The notes under the pieces are model-generated. The model saw nothing but the letters and a program-made list of their open reading frames with translations, did not search any database and was not told the DNA's origin. Source: Bordetella ansorpii (GTDB lineage Bacteria; Pseudomonadota; Gammaproteobacteria; Burkholderiales; Burkholderiaceae_B). Taken from it: a DNA stretch of 64,000 nt. The stretch is taken from positions 525,917 to 589,916 of the forward strand of contig NZ_FKBS01000017.1 of assembly GCF_900078315.1 (NCBI RefSeq), read 5' to 3'. The translations under genes were made by a program, and so were the position numbers. Shown piece after piece: positions 1 through 9,011 of the stretch. How positions within the stretch are numbered: position 1 is the stretch's first letter; every line of letters begins with the position of its first letter.

Positions 1-785
1 ACTGGCGCCTGCACGCCACGATCTTCTCGGCCACGTTCATCATGTTCCCGGTGCTGGGCCTGGCGCTCAAGCCGCTGCTCGAGCCCCTGGTCACGCCCGA
101 GCTGTACCTGGGCATCCTGTTCCTGTGCTGCCTGCCGGCCACGGTGCAATCGGCCATCGCGTTCACTTCGATGGCGCGCGGCAACGTGCCCGCCGCGGTG
201 TGCAGCGCCTCGGCCTCCAGCCTGCTGGGCATCTTCCTGACCCCGCTGCTGGTGGGCACGGTGATCGCGCAGGCGGCCAGCGCGCCGATCTCGTTCGATG
301 CCGTGGGCAAGATCATGCTGCAACTGCTGCTGCCCTTCGTGCTGGGCCAGTTGCTGCGCCCCTGGATCGGCGCCTGGGTCACCAAGCGCAAGGCGATGCT
401 GAAGTGGGTGGATCAGGGTTCGATCCTGCTGGTGGTCTACACGGCGTTCTCGGAAGCCGTCAACGAAGGCCTGTGGCAGAAGACGCCGGTGCCGGCGCTG
501 CTGGGCCTGGTGGTGTGCTGCGTGGTGATCCTGGCGCTGGCGCTGATCGGCTCGCAATTGCTGGGCAAGCTGTTCGGCTTCAACCTGCCCGACCGCATCA
601 CGCTGCTGTTCTGCGGCTCGAAGAAGAGCCTGGCCAGTGGCATTCCCATGGCGCAGGTCATCTTCGCGGGCCAGGCTGTGGGCGCCATCGTGCTGCCGCT
701 GATGCTGTTCCACCAGATCCAGCTGATGGTGTGCGCGGTGCTGGCGTCGCGCTATGCCAAGCGTCCTGAAGGCGAGGACGAGTAA
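1..785 (+). CDS. Bile acid:sodium symporter (SBF-like) family protein, 5' end outside the window
   Basis: This is an integral inner-membrane transporter of the SBF/YfeH type. The open frame runs in from the window edge: codons from position 3 read WRLHATIFSATFIM before the first internal ATG at 42, so the true start lies upstream. What remains, about 260 residues, is almost all hydrophobic, with roughly seven predicted membrane segments. It includes the LLFCGSKKSLASGIPMAQVIF stretch that is typical of the second half of the family. Members are thought to move organic anions with sodium; the substrate here cannot be told. The stop TAA is at 783-785. A structured repeat follows 64 bp downstream. 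Confidence 0.85.
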   Translation, partial: WRLHATIFSATFIMFPVLGLALKPLLEPLVTPELYLGILFLCCLPATVQSAIAFTSMARGNVPAAVCSASASSLLGIFLTPLLVGTVIAQAASAPISFDAVGKIMLQLLLPFVLGQLLRPWIGAWVTKRKAMLKWVDQGSILLVVYTAFSEAVNEGLWQKTPVPALLGLVVCCVVILALALIGSQLLGKLFGFNLPDRITLLFCGSKKSLASGIPMAQVIFAGQAVGAIVLPLMLFHQIQLMVCAVLASRYAKRPEGEDE

Positions 786-849
786 GTCTCTCGTGCCGGT
801 GATGCGCGGGTCTTCTTCTGAGTGCTCGTGAATTCGAGTTCTTGAGACG

Positions 850-978
850 CCCGCGTATGCCGGCGGGGCCGAGGCGGCCAAGTCGCTCGGCTCGGGCGCG
901 TCATCAGGCGCCCTCGGCCCCGCTACGCGGGGCTTCCCTTCTCCAATTGGCCGCCTCGGCCCCGCCGGCATACGCGGG
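850..978 (+). repeat. Structured intergenic repeat, copy A
   Basis: The outer inverted repeat is a perfect 31 bp: 850-880 pairs with 948-978. It encloses a 67 bp core at 881-947 that begins AGTCG and ends CTCCAAT, so the junctions read GGCCA/AGTCG and CCAAT/TGGCC. Inside the core are two hairpins: GGGCGC/GCGCCC at 894-913 and CCCCGC-tac-GCGGGG at 918-932. The core is shared with copies B, C and D, whereas the outer arms are unique to this copy. It lies 64 bp downstream of the symporter stop in sense orientation and is preceded by GTTCTTGAG. As RNA or extruded DNA it would fold as a long stem topped by two hairpins. Confidence 0.9.
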
Positions 979-1123
979 CTCGCATTATCTGCGGCTCCGA
1001 AGATCTCCGGTCGTGCACCCCATATTTGCAAGAGTTAGCGGCCGTCTCAGATCGCGGTCTTGATTGTTGCCGCGCTGTTCGCCGGCGGCCATGCCGTCTG
1101 ACCGACGCCTGTTGCTGGCGTGA

Positions 1124-1257
1124 GTCCTCGCCGAGGCGGTGGCGTGCGGGGCGGCCAATTGGAGGAGGGGAAGTCCCCGAAGGGGACCGAGGGCGCCTGC
1201 TGGCGCGCCCGAGCCTGACGACTTGGCCGACCCGCGCGCCACCGCCTCGGCGAGGAC
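1124..1257 (-). repeat. Structured intergenic repeat, copy B
   Basis: The outer arms 1124-1157 and 1224-1257 are 34 bp with two mismatches. On the minus strand the core (1158-1223) starts AGTCGTC and ends CTCCAAT, as in the other copies. The second inner hairpin, 1173-1187, reads GTCCCC-ttc-GGGGAC on the minus strand and would carry a C(UUCG)G tetraloop in RNA. It uses different bases from copies A and C at the same place, so pairing is kept while sequence changes. It lies 48 bp downstream of the dnaB stop, in dnaB sense orientation. Confidence 0.9.
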
Positions 1258-1265
1258 GCCCTGCG

Positions 1266-1296
1266 AAGAAAGAACGATCTCGACCGAACAAGATCG
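1266..1296 (-). terminator. Weak terminator-like hairpin after dnaB
   Basis: On the minus strand CGATCT pairs with AGATCG (1275-1280 with 1291-1296, a 10 nt loop) and is followed by TTCTTTCTT. The stem is only 6 bp and the T-tract is interrupted, so termination is uncertain. Repeat B begins just beyond it. Confidence 0.35.
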
Positions 1297-1305
1297 CCCT
1301 CGCCA

Positions 1306-2679
1306 TCAATACTGCTGCGCCGCCGTGTAGTTCAGGAAGCGCGTGCTCATGCCCTGGAAGGTCAGGCGCACCGTACCGATGGGACCGTTACGCTGCTTGC
1401 CGATGATGATCTCGGCCGTACCCTTGTCCGGCGAATCGGGGTTGTAGACCTCGTCGCGGTAGATGAACAGGATCACGTCCGCGTCCTGTTCGATAGCGCC
1501 GGATTCGCGCAGGTCGCTCATCACGGGACGCTTGTTGGGACGCTGCTCCAGGCTTCGGTTCAGCTGCGACAACGCGATCAGCGGGCAGTTCAGTTCCTTG
1601 GCCAGGCCCTTGAGCGAACGGCTGATTTCCGACACTTCGGTGGCCCGGTTCTCGCCGTTGCCATTGCCCGACATCAGCTGCAGGTAGTCGATGATGATCA
1701 GGCCCAGTTGGCCGCACTGGCGCGCCAGGCGGCGGGCACGCGCGCGCACTTCCATCGAGCTGAGCGCGGGCGTTTCGTCGATGTAGACCTGCGCATCCTG
1801 CATCAGTTGCACGGCGTGCGTGACGCGCGGCCAGTCTTCGGCGACGAGCTTGCCGGTGCGCATGCGGTGCTGATCCAGCATGCCCACCGAACCCAGCATA
1901 CGCATGGCCAGCTGCACCGCGCCCATTTCCATGGAGAACACGGCAACCGGCAGGCCCTGCTCGATGGCCACGTGCTCGCCGATGTTCATCGAGAACGAGG
2001 TCTTGCCCATGGACGGACGGCCCGCCACGATGATCAGGTCGCCGCCTTGCAGGCCCGAGGTCATCTTGTCCAGGTCGTCGAAGCCCGTGGGCACGCCCGT
2101 GACGTCGGACGTACTGTCGCGGTGATACAGCTCGTCGATGCGTTCGACCACCTGGCTGAGCAGCGGCTGGATCTCCTGGAAGCCGGCGGACCCCCGCTCG
2201 CTTTCCTGCGAGATCTTGAACACCTTGGATTCGGCTTCGTCCAGCAGTTGGCGCGCTTCCTTGCCCTGCGGATTGAACGCGGTGGACGAGATCTCGTCGG
2301 CGATGGACACCAGCTTGCGCAGCATGGAGCGCTCGCGCACGATCTCCGCGTAGCGCCGGATGTTGGCCGCCGACGGCGTGTTGTGGGCCAGCGCGTTGAT
2401 GTACGCCAGGCCGCCCACGTCTTCGGACTTGCCGGCGCTGTGCAGCGACTCGTTGACCGTGATGACGTCGGCCGGGCGGGCCAGGCCGATCAGGCGCGCA
2501 ATGTGGTGCCAGATCAACTGGTGATCGTGGCGGTAGAAATCGTCTTCGATCAGGACGTCGGCGATGCGGTCCCAGGCCGCATTGTCCAGCAACAGGCCTC
2601 CCAGGACGGCCTGCTCGGCCTCGACGGAATGCGGCGGAACACGCAGGTATTCAAGCTGGGGATCGGCGGGAGTATTCAT
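1306..2679 (-). CDS. dnaB: Replicative DNA helicase DnaB
   Basis: This is the hexameric 5'-3' helicase that unwinds DNA at the replication fork. It has 457 residues. The N-terminal domain starts PPHSVEAEQAVLGGLL. The RecA-like helicase domain has Walker A GRPSMGKTS at residues 220-228, the LIIIDYLQLM Walker B strand, and the DLRESGAIEQDADVI region near the C-terminus. The ATG at 2679 (MNTPADPQLEYL) is chosen because family homology begins there; an upstream in-frame extension of 28 residues is low-complexity arginine-rich sequence. It is the last gene of the rpsF-priB-rpsR-rplI-dnaB block. A terminator after rplI suggests it also has its own promoter, or depends on read-through. Confidence 0.97.
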   Translation of the reverse strand: MNTPADPQLEYLRVPPHSVEAEQAVLGGLLLDNAAWDRIADVLIEDDFYRHDHQLIWHHIARLIGLARPADVITVNESLHSAGKSEDVGGLAYINALAHNTPSAANIRRYAEIVRERSMLRKLVSIADEISSTAFNPQGKEARQLLDEAESKVFKISQESERGSAGFQEIQPLLSQVVERIDELYHRDSTSDVTGVPTGFDDLDKMTSGLQGGDLIIVAGRPSMGKTSFSMNIGEHVAIEQGLPVAVFSMEMGAVQLAMRMLGSVGMLDQHRMRTGKLVAEDWPRVTHAVQLMQDAQVYIDETPALSSMEVRARARRLARQCGQLGLIIIDYLQLMSGNGNGENRATEVSEISRSLKGLAKELNCPLIALSQLNRSLEQRPNKRPVMSDLRESGAIEQDADVILFIYRDEVYNPDSPDKGTAEIIIGKQRNGPIGTVRLTFQGMSTRFLNYTAAQQY

Positions 2680-2794
2680 GGATGCAATAGTAACTCTGGG
2701 CGTTGCGGCCGGGTACGCACGAGCCCTGCGGCAAGGCAACAACGGAGCGCGGCGACAGGCCACGGTTCCGGGGCAGCGCCATCAACGGCAGACG

Positions 2795-2822
2795 AAAAGA
2801 AAAAAGCCGGCACAGGCCGGCT
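2795..2822 (-). terminator. Rho-independent terminator after rplI
   Basis: On the minus strand GAGCCGGC-ctgt-GCCGGC is followed directly by TTTTTTCTTTT. A second G+C stem, CCGGGGCC/GGCCCCGG, lies just upstream at 2834-2856. Both are about 25-60 bp beyond the rplI stop, between rplI and dnaB. Confidence 0.8.
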
Positions 2823-2880
2823 CAAGGTCGAAACCGGGGCCGTCTGCTGGCCCCGGATCGAAACAGCACGAAGGAATGGC

Positions 2881-3336
2881 TCAGGCCATTTCGCCTTCGA
2901 CTTGCACGTTGATGTCGACCAGCACGTCAGGGTGCAGCGACACTTGCAGGGGGAACTCGCCGACGGTCTTCAGGTGACCGTTCATCAGGCGGACCTGCGA
3001 CTTCTCGATGCCTTCGAAGCCGGACTTGCGCAGGGCTTCGGCGATGTCGGCGTTGGTGACCGAGCCGAACAGACGGCCGTCCACGCCAGCCTTCTGGCTG
3101 ATCTTCAGTTGGTAGCCGTTGACGCGCTCGCCCAGGGCCTGGGCGGCGGCCAGCTTCTCGGCCTGGACCTTTTCCAGTTCGGCGCGGCGGGCTTCGAATT
3201 CCTTCAGCGCGGCGTCGGTGGCGCGGCGCGCCATCTTCTGCGGGATCAGGAAGTTGCGGGCATAGCCGTCGCGCACGCGCACGACTTCGCCGAGGTTGCC
3301 CAGGTTGACGACTTTTTCGAGCAGGATAACTTGCAT
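2881..3336 (-). CDS. rplI: 50S ribosomal protein L9
   Basis: This is the primary-binding protein of the large ribosomal subunit, and it contacts 23S rRNA at the L1 stalk base. The 151 residues match the family length. The N-terminal domain starts [19 protein letters not shown] and contains the L9 signature [14 protein letters not shown] long connecting helix (residues about 40-75) leads to the C-terminal domain ending [12 protein letters not shown]. It follows rpsR with 14 bp between, as in most proteobacteria, and shares the rpsF transcript. A strong terminator lies downstream. Confidence 0.98.
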   Translation of the reverse strand: MQVILLEKVVNLGNLGEVVRVRDGYARNFLIPQKMARRATDAALKEFEARRAELEKVQAEKLAAAQALGERVNGYQLKISQKAGVDGRLFGSVTNADIAEALRKSGFEGIEKSQVRLMNGHLKTVGEFPLQVSLHPDVLVDINVQVEGEMA

Positions 3337-3350
3337 GTCAGCGCCCCGGA

Positions 3351-3620
3351 TTAGTTGTGGTTGTCGGTGTAGGGCAGCAGAGCCAGGAAACGGGCGCGCT
3401 TGACGGCCGTGTCCAGTTGGCGCTGATAGATCGCCCGGGTGCCCGTCAGGCGAGCCGGGATGATCTTGCCGTTTTCTTGCACGAAGTCGCGCAGGGTGTC
3501 GAGATCCTTGTAGTCGATCTCTTCAACGCCGGCAGCGGTGAAGCGGCAGAACTTGCGGCGCTTGAACAGCGGGTTCTGCTGGGTGAATTTGCGTTTTTCC
3601 TTGCGTTTTCCGAAAGCCAT
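3351..3620 (-). CDS. rpsR: 30S ribosomal protein S18
   Basis: This small-subunit protein binds as a heterodimer with S6 to the central domain of 16S rRNA. It has 89 residues. The basic N-terminus is [13 protein letters not shown] and the core is the S18 region [19 protein letters not shown], ending [15 protein letters not shown]. It sits between priB and rplI, downstream of rpsF. Its partner S6 is the first gene of the same operon, which matters for the proposed leader regulation at 4529-4546. Confidence 0.98.
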   Translation of the reverse strand: MAFGKRKEKRKFTQQNPLFKRRKFCRFTAAGVEEIDYKDLDTLRDFVQENGKIIPARLTGTRAIYQRQLDTAVKRARFLALLPYTDNHN

Positions 3621-3708
3621 GATGTATGCCTTTAGTTTGCTTGGGCCTGGGAGCGCCGTGTCGGCCTCTCGCCTGCCCTGATCTGTATTGTCCGAACTGC
3701 CCGCGCCG

Positions 3709-4032
3709 TCATGCCACGGCAGGATCGCCCCCGGCGCTGCCAGCGATGCGTCTCGCGCGCTGCAAATGCAGCTTGAGCTTTACCGAGTCTTTGCGCACCG
3801 GGGCCAGAAAGCCCTGTACGTGAAGGTCGGTGCCCAGCGGAACCTCTGCCAGCAACATCGCCAGGTCGCCCAATGCCACTGCGGCAATGGTGAGCGCGAC
3901 GCGGCGCGGGTGACCTGCCTCGATGACGTCCGACTCGTGGGAGAACAGGAACTCGACCGCCGGCAATCCGCCTGGCGTGTGGCGCAGGGGTTCGCGTTCG
4001 AGAACGCGTACTTCCAACTCCACCGTGTTCAT
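3709..4032 (-). CDS. priB: Primosomal replication protein N (PriB)
   Basis: This is a single-stranded-DNA-binding OB-fold protein that helps PriA and DnaT reload DnaB at stalled forks. It has 107 residues and the family pattern: [22 protein letters not shown], then [18 protein letters not shown], then a conserved [12 protein letters not shown] strand. The C-terminal part, about 20 residues rich in Ala, Gly and Arg, is longer than in enterobacteria. It sits between rpsF (stop 41 bp upstream) and rpsR, its normal place in beta- and gamma-proteobacteria. Confidence 0.93.
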   Translation of the reverse strand: MNTVELEVRVLEREPLRHTPGGLPAVEFLFSHESDVIEAGHPRRVALTIAAVALGDLAMLLAEVPLGTDLHVQGFLAPVRKDSVKLKLHLQRARRIAGSAGGDPAVA

Positions 4033-4073
4033 GCTGTGCTCCAGCGAGCGGGGCCGTCCGGCCGTCGTCCTGC

Positions 4074-4451
4074 TTACTCGGCGGCCTGAGCCGCGGTCGC
4101 TTCAGCCGAAGCCTTGCGGGCTTCTTCGCGCTCGACCGACTTCATCATGATCGAAGCGGCGGCCGGCGCCTTCTTGGTCTTGATGACCAGGTGGCGCAGC
4201 ACGGCGTCGTTGTAGCGGAACGAGTGCTCGAGCTCGTCCAGGGTAGCCTGGCCGCACTCGATGTTCATGCAGACGTAATGGGCCTTGACCAGCTTCTGGA
4301 TCGGGTACGCCAGTTGACGGCGGCCCCAGTCTTCCAGGCGGTGCACGGAACCACCCTGGCCCGTCACCAGCGACTGGTAACGCTCGACCATGGCGGGCAC
4401 CTGCTCGCTTTGGTCCGGATGGACGATAAACACTACTTCGTAGTGACGCAT
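4074..4451 (-). CDS. rpsF: 30S ribosomal protein S6
   Basis: This S18-binding protein of the small subunit has 125 residues and starts [22 protein letters not shown]. The conserved middle reads [22 protein letters not shown], and the tail is Ala/Glu-rich as usual. The ATG at 4451 is preferred over an in-frame start 17 codons upstream because AAGGAG lies 10 bases before it and homology begins at MRHYE. It is the first gene of the operon and is read from a candidate promoter at 4655-4683 with a leader of about 200 nt. Confidence 0.98.
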   Translation of the reverse strand: MRHYEVVFIVHPDQSEQVPAMVERYQSLVTGQGGSVHRLEDWGRRQLAYPIQKLVKAHYVCMNIECGQATLDELEHSFRYNDAVLRHLVIKTKKAPAAASIMMKSVEREEARKASAEATAAQAAE

Positions 4452-4528
4452 AGGGTAAGACTCCTTGAGGATGTCTTGCGGAGAACGGGACCCATTACCC
4501 ATCGGGGTTTGGCGCCGCTTGTTGTTTC

Positions 4529-4546
4529 AACCCCACGGCAGGGGTT
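4529..4546 (-). promoter_or_regulatory. Candidate S6:S18 autoregulatory hairpin in the rpsF leader
   Basis: On the minus strand AACCCC-TGCCGT-GGGGTT forms a 6 bp stem with a loop containing CCG, about 78 nt upstream of the rpsF start. rpsF leaders in many bacteria carry a hairpin with a conserved CCG that binds the S6:S18 complex for feedback control. The hairpin is visible; its identity with that motif is an inference from position and the CCG loop. Confidence 0.4.
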
Positions 4547-4654
4547 TCAACCACGACGGCACTTCACCGGACACAGGCCAAAACCCCTGTCCGCCCGCCC
4601 GCAAGGGGCAGCCCGCCGCCAAAGAAACATGGCAGTCGAGCAAGAAAGCCTTCG

Positions 4655-4683
4655 ATTATCGCCGAATTGTCACGCTATCGCAA
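4655..4683 (-). promoter_or_regulatory. Sigma-70-type promoter for the rpsF operon
   Basis: On the minus strand the -35 is TTGCGA (4683-4678), the spacer is 17 bp, and the -10 is GATAAT (4660-4655). This would start transcription near 4648 and give a leader of about 200 nt. The rest of the 300 bp between rpsF and folE2 holds only this promoter and the leader. Confidence 0.6.
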
Positions 4684-4751
4684 GAAGTGCGTTGACAAAC
4701 CGCAACGGCAAACCGGAACGCGGGGCCACGCCCCGGGTCCCGCTGGAGGAT

Positions 4752-5549
4752 TCAGCCCTCGACCACGGCGTAGGCCGAGTGGTTGTGGATGGACTCGAAG
4801 TTTTCGGCTTCGACGCGGAAGCGCGCGATGCCGGGATACGTTTGCAGACGGGCAGCCACGTCGCGCACCAGGTCTTCGACGAACTTGGGGTTGTCGTAGG
4901 CGCGCTCGGTGACGTACTTCTCGTCGGGACGCTTCAAGAGGCCCCACAGCTCGCAGGACGCCTCGTCCTCGACCAGGCGGATGACCTGGTCCATGGCGAC
5001 TTCGCCGCCCAGGACGGCCGAGACGGTGACGTGCGAACGCTGGTTGTGCGCGCCGTACTCGGAAATGGCCTTGGAACAGGGGCAAAGGCTGGTCACCGGC
5101 ACCTGCACCACGAGTTCGAACTCGACCTGCTGGCCCACGGCGCGGGCGATCCACTGCACTTCGTAGTCCAGCAGGCTTTGCACGCCGGACACCGGGGCCG
5201 ACTTGTTGATGAAGTACGGGAAGGTGACGGAGATGTCGCCGCGCTCGGCCTGCAGCAGGGGCAGCATCTCGCGGGCCATGTCGGCGAACGACGCCGGCGT
5301 CATGGGGATGGTGCGGTGCTTTTCGAGCAGGGCCACGAAGCGGGACATGTGCGTGCCCTTCTCTTCGGGCGGCAGCGCCACCGTCAGGGTCCAGGAGCCG
5401 ACCGTGGGCTGCGCGCTGCCGTCGCCGGCGTGCACGAGCATGGGATGGCGCACGCCGCGGATACCGACGCGCTGGATGGTGATGTGCCGCGTATCCGCGG
5501 AGCTTTGCACATCGGGCATCACCACGGCGGGATCGATCGGGGAATTCAT
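4752..5549 (-). CDS. folE2: GTP cyclohydrolase FolE2 (type IB)
   Basis: This enzyme converts GTP to 7,8-dihydroneopterin triphosphate, the first step of folate and queuosine-precursor synthesis. It is the metal-flexible FolE2 family (COG1469), unrelated in sequence to FolE. It has 265 residues. The diagnostic motif [13 protein letters not shown] lies at residues 151-163, with Cys156 and Cys158 in the position of the family's catalytic cysteine, followed by [11 protein letters not shown]. The ATG at 5549 ([10 protein letters not shown]) has AGGTAA about 10 bases upstream; the longer open frame has an arginine/alanine-rich extension without homology. It may follow dxs (241 bp gap) or have its own promoter. 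Confidence 0.95.
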   Translation of the reverse strand: MNSPIDPAVVMPDVQSSADTRHITIQRVGIRGVRHPMLVHAGDGSAQPTVGSWTLTVALPPEEKGTHMSRFVALLEKHRTIPMTPASFADMAREMLPLLQAERGDISVTFPYFINKSAPVSGVQSLLDYEVQWIARAVGQQVEFELVVQVPVTSLCPCSKAISEYGAHNQRSHVTVSAVLGGEVAMDQVIRLVEDEASCELWGLLKRPDEKYVTERAYDNPKFVEDLVRDVAARLQTYPGIARFRVEAENFESIHNHSAYAVVEG

Positions 5550-5790
5550 GTCGCTTACCTGTTCAGGGCGCGCGCGGGCGCGCTCACTGGAAACAAACTG
5601 GAGGGCCATTATGACCGAAATCGGCAACCGGGTCGGGGAAAACCCTTTTGGCGGTAGGCACGTGGCGCTGCAACGGTGCGTTCCAGACGCAGGGAACACC
5701 ACGGCCCCCCAGGGCGTCGTGGCGGCTGTGTCACAACGGCGGGCGCGGGCGGACTCCGCCACGCTCGCCCGCGGGACAGCCCGCCAGGCG

Positions 5791-7653
5791 TCAGGCCTGC
5801 GCGTCGCCGAAACGAGTGCGGACCGACGCCTCGATGCCAGCGGCATCCAGCCCCACGCCGGCCAGCAGCGCGGCCTGGTCGCCGTGATCGATGAACAGGT
5901 CCGGCAGGCCCAGTTGCAGCACCGGCACGGTGACGCCGGCTTCGTTCAGCGCTTCGGTGACGGCGCTGCCCGCGCCGCCCATGACGGCGGCCTCTTCCAC
6001 CGTGACCAGCGCGTCGTGGCGCGCGGCCAGGTCGAGGATGAGTTCACGGTCGATGGGCTTGACGAAGCGCATATCGGCCACGGTGGCGTCCAGCCGTTCG
6101 GCGGCCTGCAGGGCGGCGGGCACCAGCGTGCCGAACCCCAGGATGGCGATGCGCTTGCCTTCGCGGCGCACCACGCCCTTGCCCATCGGCACGGCGTCGA
6201 GCGATTCGCCGGTGGGCGCGCCCACGCCCGAGCCGCGCGGATAGCGCACCGCGGCCGGTCCCGGATGGAGATAACAGGTGGTCAGCAACAGGCGGGTCTC
6301 GGCCTCGTCGGACGGCGTGGCCACCACCATGTTGGGAATGCAGCGCAGGTAGGCAATGTCGTAGTTGCCGGCGTGCGTCGCGCCGTCGGCGCCGACCAGG
6401 CCGGCGCGGTCCAGCGCGAACGTGACGTCCAGGTTCTGCAGGGCCACGTCGTGAACCAGTTGGTCGTAGCCGCGCTGCAGGAAGGTGGAATAGATGGCGA
6501 CCACCGGTTTCTGGTCTTCGCAGGCCAGGCCGGCGGCGAAGGTGACCGCGTGCTGCTCGGCGATTCCCACGTCGAAGTAACGCTGCGGGAAGCGCTTTTC
6601 GAACTCGACCAGGCCGCTGCCCTCGCGCATGGCGGGGGTGATGCCGACCAGGCGGGCATCCTGCTGCGCGGTGTCGCACAGCCACTGGCCGAACACCTGC
6701 GTGAAGGTCTTCTTGGAAGGCGTCTTGGCCTTCTGGATGCCGACCGCGGGATCGAACTTGCCCGGGCCGTGGTACAGCACGGGATCGGCCTCGGCCAGCT
6801 TGTAGCCCTGGCCCTTGCGCGTGACCACGTGCAGGAACTGCAGGCCCTGCAACTGGCGCAGGTTCTGCAGCGTGGGCACCAGCGCGTCCAGGTCATGGCC
6901 GTCGATGGGACCGACGTAGTTGAAGCCGAACTCTTCGAACATCGTGGCCGGCGTGACCATGCCCTTGGCGTGCTCTTCGAAGCGCCGCGCCAGTTCCAGC
7001 ATGGGCGGCACGTGCTGCAGCACGGCGCGGCCGACGTTGCGCGCGGTCGCGTAGAAGCGGCCGGACATCAGGCGCGCCAGGTAGCGGTTCAGCGCCCCCA
7101 CGGGCGGCGAGATCGACATGTCGTTGTCGTTCAACACCACCAGCAGGTTGACGTCGGGCGTGACGCCCGCGTTGTTCATGGCCTCGAAGGCCATGCCCGC
7201 CGACATGGCGCCGTCGCCGATGACGGCGATGTGCTGGCGCGAGATGCCCGCGTTGCGCGAGGCCACGGCCATGCCCAGCGCGGCCGAGATGGACGTGGAC
7301 GAGTGCGCGGTGCCGAAGGCGTCGTATTCGGATTCGCTGCGCTTGGGAAAGCCCGAGATGCCGCCCTGCTGGCGCAGCCGGGCCATGCCGTCGCGGCGGC
7401 CGGTCAGGATCTTGTGCGGGTAGGACTGGTGACCGACGTCCCAGACGATGCGGTCGTGCGGGGTGTCGAACGCGTAGTGCAGCGCCAGCGTCAGCTCCAC
7501 CGTGCCCAGATTGGAGGACAGATGGCCGCCCGTGCGCGAGACCGAATCGAGCACGAAGCCGCGCAGCTCGTCGGCCAGGCGCTTGAGCTCGCGGCGGTCG
7601 AGGCGCCGGAGTTCTGCGGGGGAAGCGATGCGGTCCAAAAGATCTGTGGTCAT
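5791..7653 (-). CDS. dxs: 1-deoxy-D-xylulose-5-phosphate synthase
   Basis: This thiamine-diphosphate enzyme condenses pyruvate and glyceraldehyde 3-phosphate, the entry step of the MEP isoprenoid pathway. Its 620 residues equal the usual length. The ThDP-binding motif begins GDGAM at residues 146-150 and continues [13 protein letters not shown]. The transketolase-like pyrimidine domain contains [18 protein letters not shown] conserved [16 protein letters not shown] lies at residues 71-86. The start is 45 bp downstream of the ispA stop. xseB, ispA and dxs are co-directional, so prenyl-diphosphate supply is transcribed as one unit, with xseB as passenger. Confidence 0.98.
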   Translation of the reverse strand: MTTDLLDRIASPAELRRLDRRELKRLADELRGFVLDSVSRTGGHLSSNLGTVELTLALHYAFDTPHDRIVWDVGHQSYPHKILTGRRDGMARLRQQGGISGFPKRSESEYDAFGTAHSSTSISAALGMAVASRNAGISRQHIAVIGDGAMSAGMAFEAMNNAGVTPDVNLLVVLNDNDMSISPPVGALNRYLARLMSGRFYATARNVGRAVLQHVPPMLELARRFEEHAKGMVTPATMFEEFGFNYVGPIDGHDLDALVPTLQNLRQLQGLQFLHVVTRKGQGYKLAEADPVLYHGPGKFDPAVGIQKAKTPSKKTFTQVFGQWLCDTAQQDARLVGITPAMREGSGLVEFEKRFPQRYFDVGIAEQHAVTFAAGLACEDQKPVVAIYSTFLQRGYDQLVHDVALQNLDVTFALDRAGLVGADGATHAGNYDIAYLRCIPNMVVATPSDEAETRLLLTTCYLHPGPAAVRYPRGSGVGAPTGESLDAVPMGKGVVRREGKRIAILGFGTLVPAALQAAERLDATVADMRFVKPIDRELILDLAARHDALVTVEEAAVMGGAGSAVTEALNEAGVTVPVLQLGLPDLFIDHGDQAALLAGVGLDAAGIEASVRTRFGDAQA

Positions 7654-7698
7654 ACCTGGGGGTCGGATATCCGGTGCGCGGACCAGCCGCGCGTTGTG

Positions 7699-8610
7699 TC
7701 AACGGTCTCGCAGGACGATGAAGTCGGCCAGTTGCGCCAGCCGCGCTCCACCCTCGCCCAGCGGCTCGAGCGCGCGGTGAGCGGTTTCGCCCAGCTCGCG
7801 CGCGAAGCGGCGGGCTTCTTCGAGGCCCAGCAGCGAGACGTATGTAGGTTTGTTGTCGGCGGCGTCCTTGCCGGGCGTCTTGCCCAGGCTGGCCGAATCG
7901 GCGGTGACGTCCAGCACGTCGTCGACCACCTGGAAGGCCAGGCCGATGGCCTGCGCATAGGCATCCAGCGCCTGGCGCACGCTGGAGCTGGCGCCCGCCA
8001 CGATGCCGCCCAACGAGACGCTGCACGCCAGCATGGCGCCCGTCTTCATGCTGTGCATGGTTTGCAGTTCTTCGCGGGACAGGGTGCGCCCCACGCTGCC
8101 GAGATCGATGGCCTGGCCGCCCGCCATGCCCAGGCTGCCGGCCGCCCGGGCCAGCACACGCGTGGCCTGCAGCCCCAGCGCCGGGGCGATGGGCATCTCG
8201 GCCAGCAGTTCGAAGGCCAGCGGCTGCATGGCGTCGCCGGCCAGCATGGCGGTGGCCTCGTCGAACTGGATGTGCGTGGTGGGACGGCCGCGGCGCAGCG
8301 TGTCGTCGTCCATGCAGGGCAGGTCGTCGTGCACCAGCGAGTAGGCGTGGATCAGTTCGACAGCGGCCGCGGCGCGGTCCAGCGAGGCGTCGACGGCAAC
8401 CGTGCTGCCGCTGATGGGGCAGGCATGGCCGGCCGCGTAGACCAGCGCCGCGCGCACGCGCTTGCCGCCGCCCAGCACGGCATAGCGCATGGCTTCGTGC
8501 AGGCGGGCCGGGGCGGCGTCGGCGGCGGGCAGCAGTTCGTCGAGCACGTGTTCGACGTGTTCGGCGCATTCCTGCAGCCAGTCCGCGAAGGCGAGTTGAT
8601 TCTGCTTCAT
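7699..8610 (-). CDS. ispA: Farnesyl diphosphate synthase (polyprenyl synthetase)
   Basis: This enzyme condenses dimethylallyl or geranyl diphosphate with isopentenyl diphosphate to make farnesyl diphosphate. It has 303 residues. The first aspartate-rich motif DDLPCMDDD is at residues 95-103 and the second, DDVLD, at 230-234. The LGGGKRVRA substrate-binding segment lies at residues 46-54. The residues before the first motif (HAYSLVHDD) fit short-chain synthases. The start is 4 bp after the xseB stop and dxs follows by 45 bp, the common xseB-ispA-dxs operon. Confidence 0.96.
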   Translation of the reverse strand: MKQNQLAFADWLQECAEHVEHVLDELLPAADAAPARLHEAMRYAVLGGGKRVRAALVYAAGHACPISGSTVAVDASLDRAAAAVELIHAYSLVHDDLPCMDDDTLRRGRPTTHIQFDEATAMLAGDAMQPLAFELLAEMPIAPALGLQATRVLARAAGSLGMAGGQAIDLGSVGRTLSREELQTMHSMKTGAMLACSVSLGGIVAGASSSVRQALDAYAQAIGLAFQVVDDVLDVTADSASLGKTPGKDAADNKPTYVSLLGLEEARRFARELGETAHRALEPLGEGGARLAQLADFIVLRDR

Positions 8611-8614
8611 GCGT

Positions 8615-8884
8615 TCACTCGTCGTCGAGCGCGGTCGGGTCCAGCGGGCGCAACAGGTCGCCTTCCAGCACCCTGACCTGTTGTTCGGCCTGCGTCAGGC
8701 GTTCCTGGCACACGCGCGTCAGTTCGACGCCACGGCGATAGGCGGCCAGGGATTGTTCGAGCGGCAGGGTGCCGTCCTCCATGGCGGCCACCAGGGATTC
8801 GAGTTCGGCCAGCGCCGTCTCGAAATCCTGCGGCAGGGGCCGGTCGTTCCGGGTCTGAGGATCGGCTTGCTTCGTCGGGGCCAA
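8615..8884 (-). CDS. xseB: Exodeoxyribonuclease VII small subunit
   Basis: This is the small subunit of ExoVII, which degrades single-stranded DNA with XseA. The signature block LPQDFETALAELESLVAAME is followed by LPLEQSLAAYRRGVEL. No suitable ATG lies close upstream. The best start is the TTG at 8884 (MAPTKQADPQ...), with GGAG six bases before it, giving 89 residues, normal for XseB. An ATG-initiated frame reaching 9073 would add about 63 implausible residues and run into the IclR gene. It overlaps no neighbour and ends 4 bp before ispA. Confidence 0.9.
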   Translation of the reverse strand: MAPTKQADPQTRNDRPLPQDFETALAELESLVAAMEDGTLPLEQSLAAYRRGVELTRVCQERLTQAEQQVRVLEGDLLRPLDPTALDDE

Positions 8885-8973
8885 GCGGGTCTCCGGGGCG
8901 CAACAAAAAATAGGGAGGGGAATCCCGGGATTGTACGGGATCGCGGCCCACGGGAAGCGGCCACGCCCGCCCG

Positions 8974-9010
8974 CCCCGCGGCGACCAGGCATTGGCCTGG
9001 CGCCGCGGGG
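8974..9010 (-). terminator. Strong hairpin directly after the IclR-type regulator gene
   Basis: CCCCGCGGCG (8974-8983) and CCAGGC (8985-8990) pair with GCCTGG (8995-9000) and CGCCGCGGGG (9001-9010): a 16 bp stem with one bulged base and a 4 nt loop. It starts 1 bp beyond the regulator stop. There is no clear T-tract, so it may be a mRNA 3' end or an attenuating hairpin rather than a classical terminator. Confidence 0.5.
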
Positions 9011-9011
9011 T

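Larger units (their letters stand above)
786..1305. other. 520 bp convergent intergenic region with two structured repeats
   Basis: This lies between the symporter gene (plus) and dnaB (minus), whose 3' ends face each other. It contains repeat copy A (850-978, plus) and copy B (1124-1257, minus), 145 bp apart in inverted orientation. The short open frames crossing it are translations of the GC-rich repeats with no protein-like features, and I do not call a gene here. Confidence 0.7.

Noticed and set aside
850..978. Interpreting the repeat copies as ordinary Rho-independent terminators.
   Set aside because: The stem is far too long, the loop is a conserved 66-68 bp structured core, and no T-tract follows the right arm in any of the four copies.
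923..1406. Short frames over the intergenic region at about 0.8-1.4 kb and the similar ones at 13.6-14.7 kb.
   Set aside because: They are translations of the structured repeats. The same peptide pieces recur in each copy because the DNA recurs, and no start signal or protein-like composition supports them.
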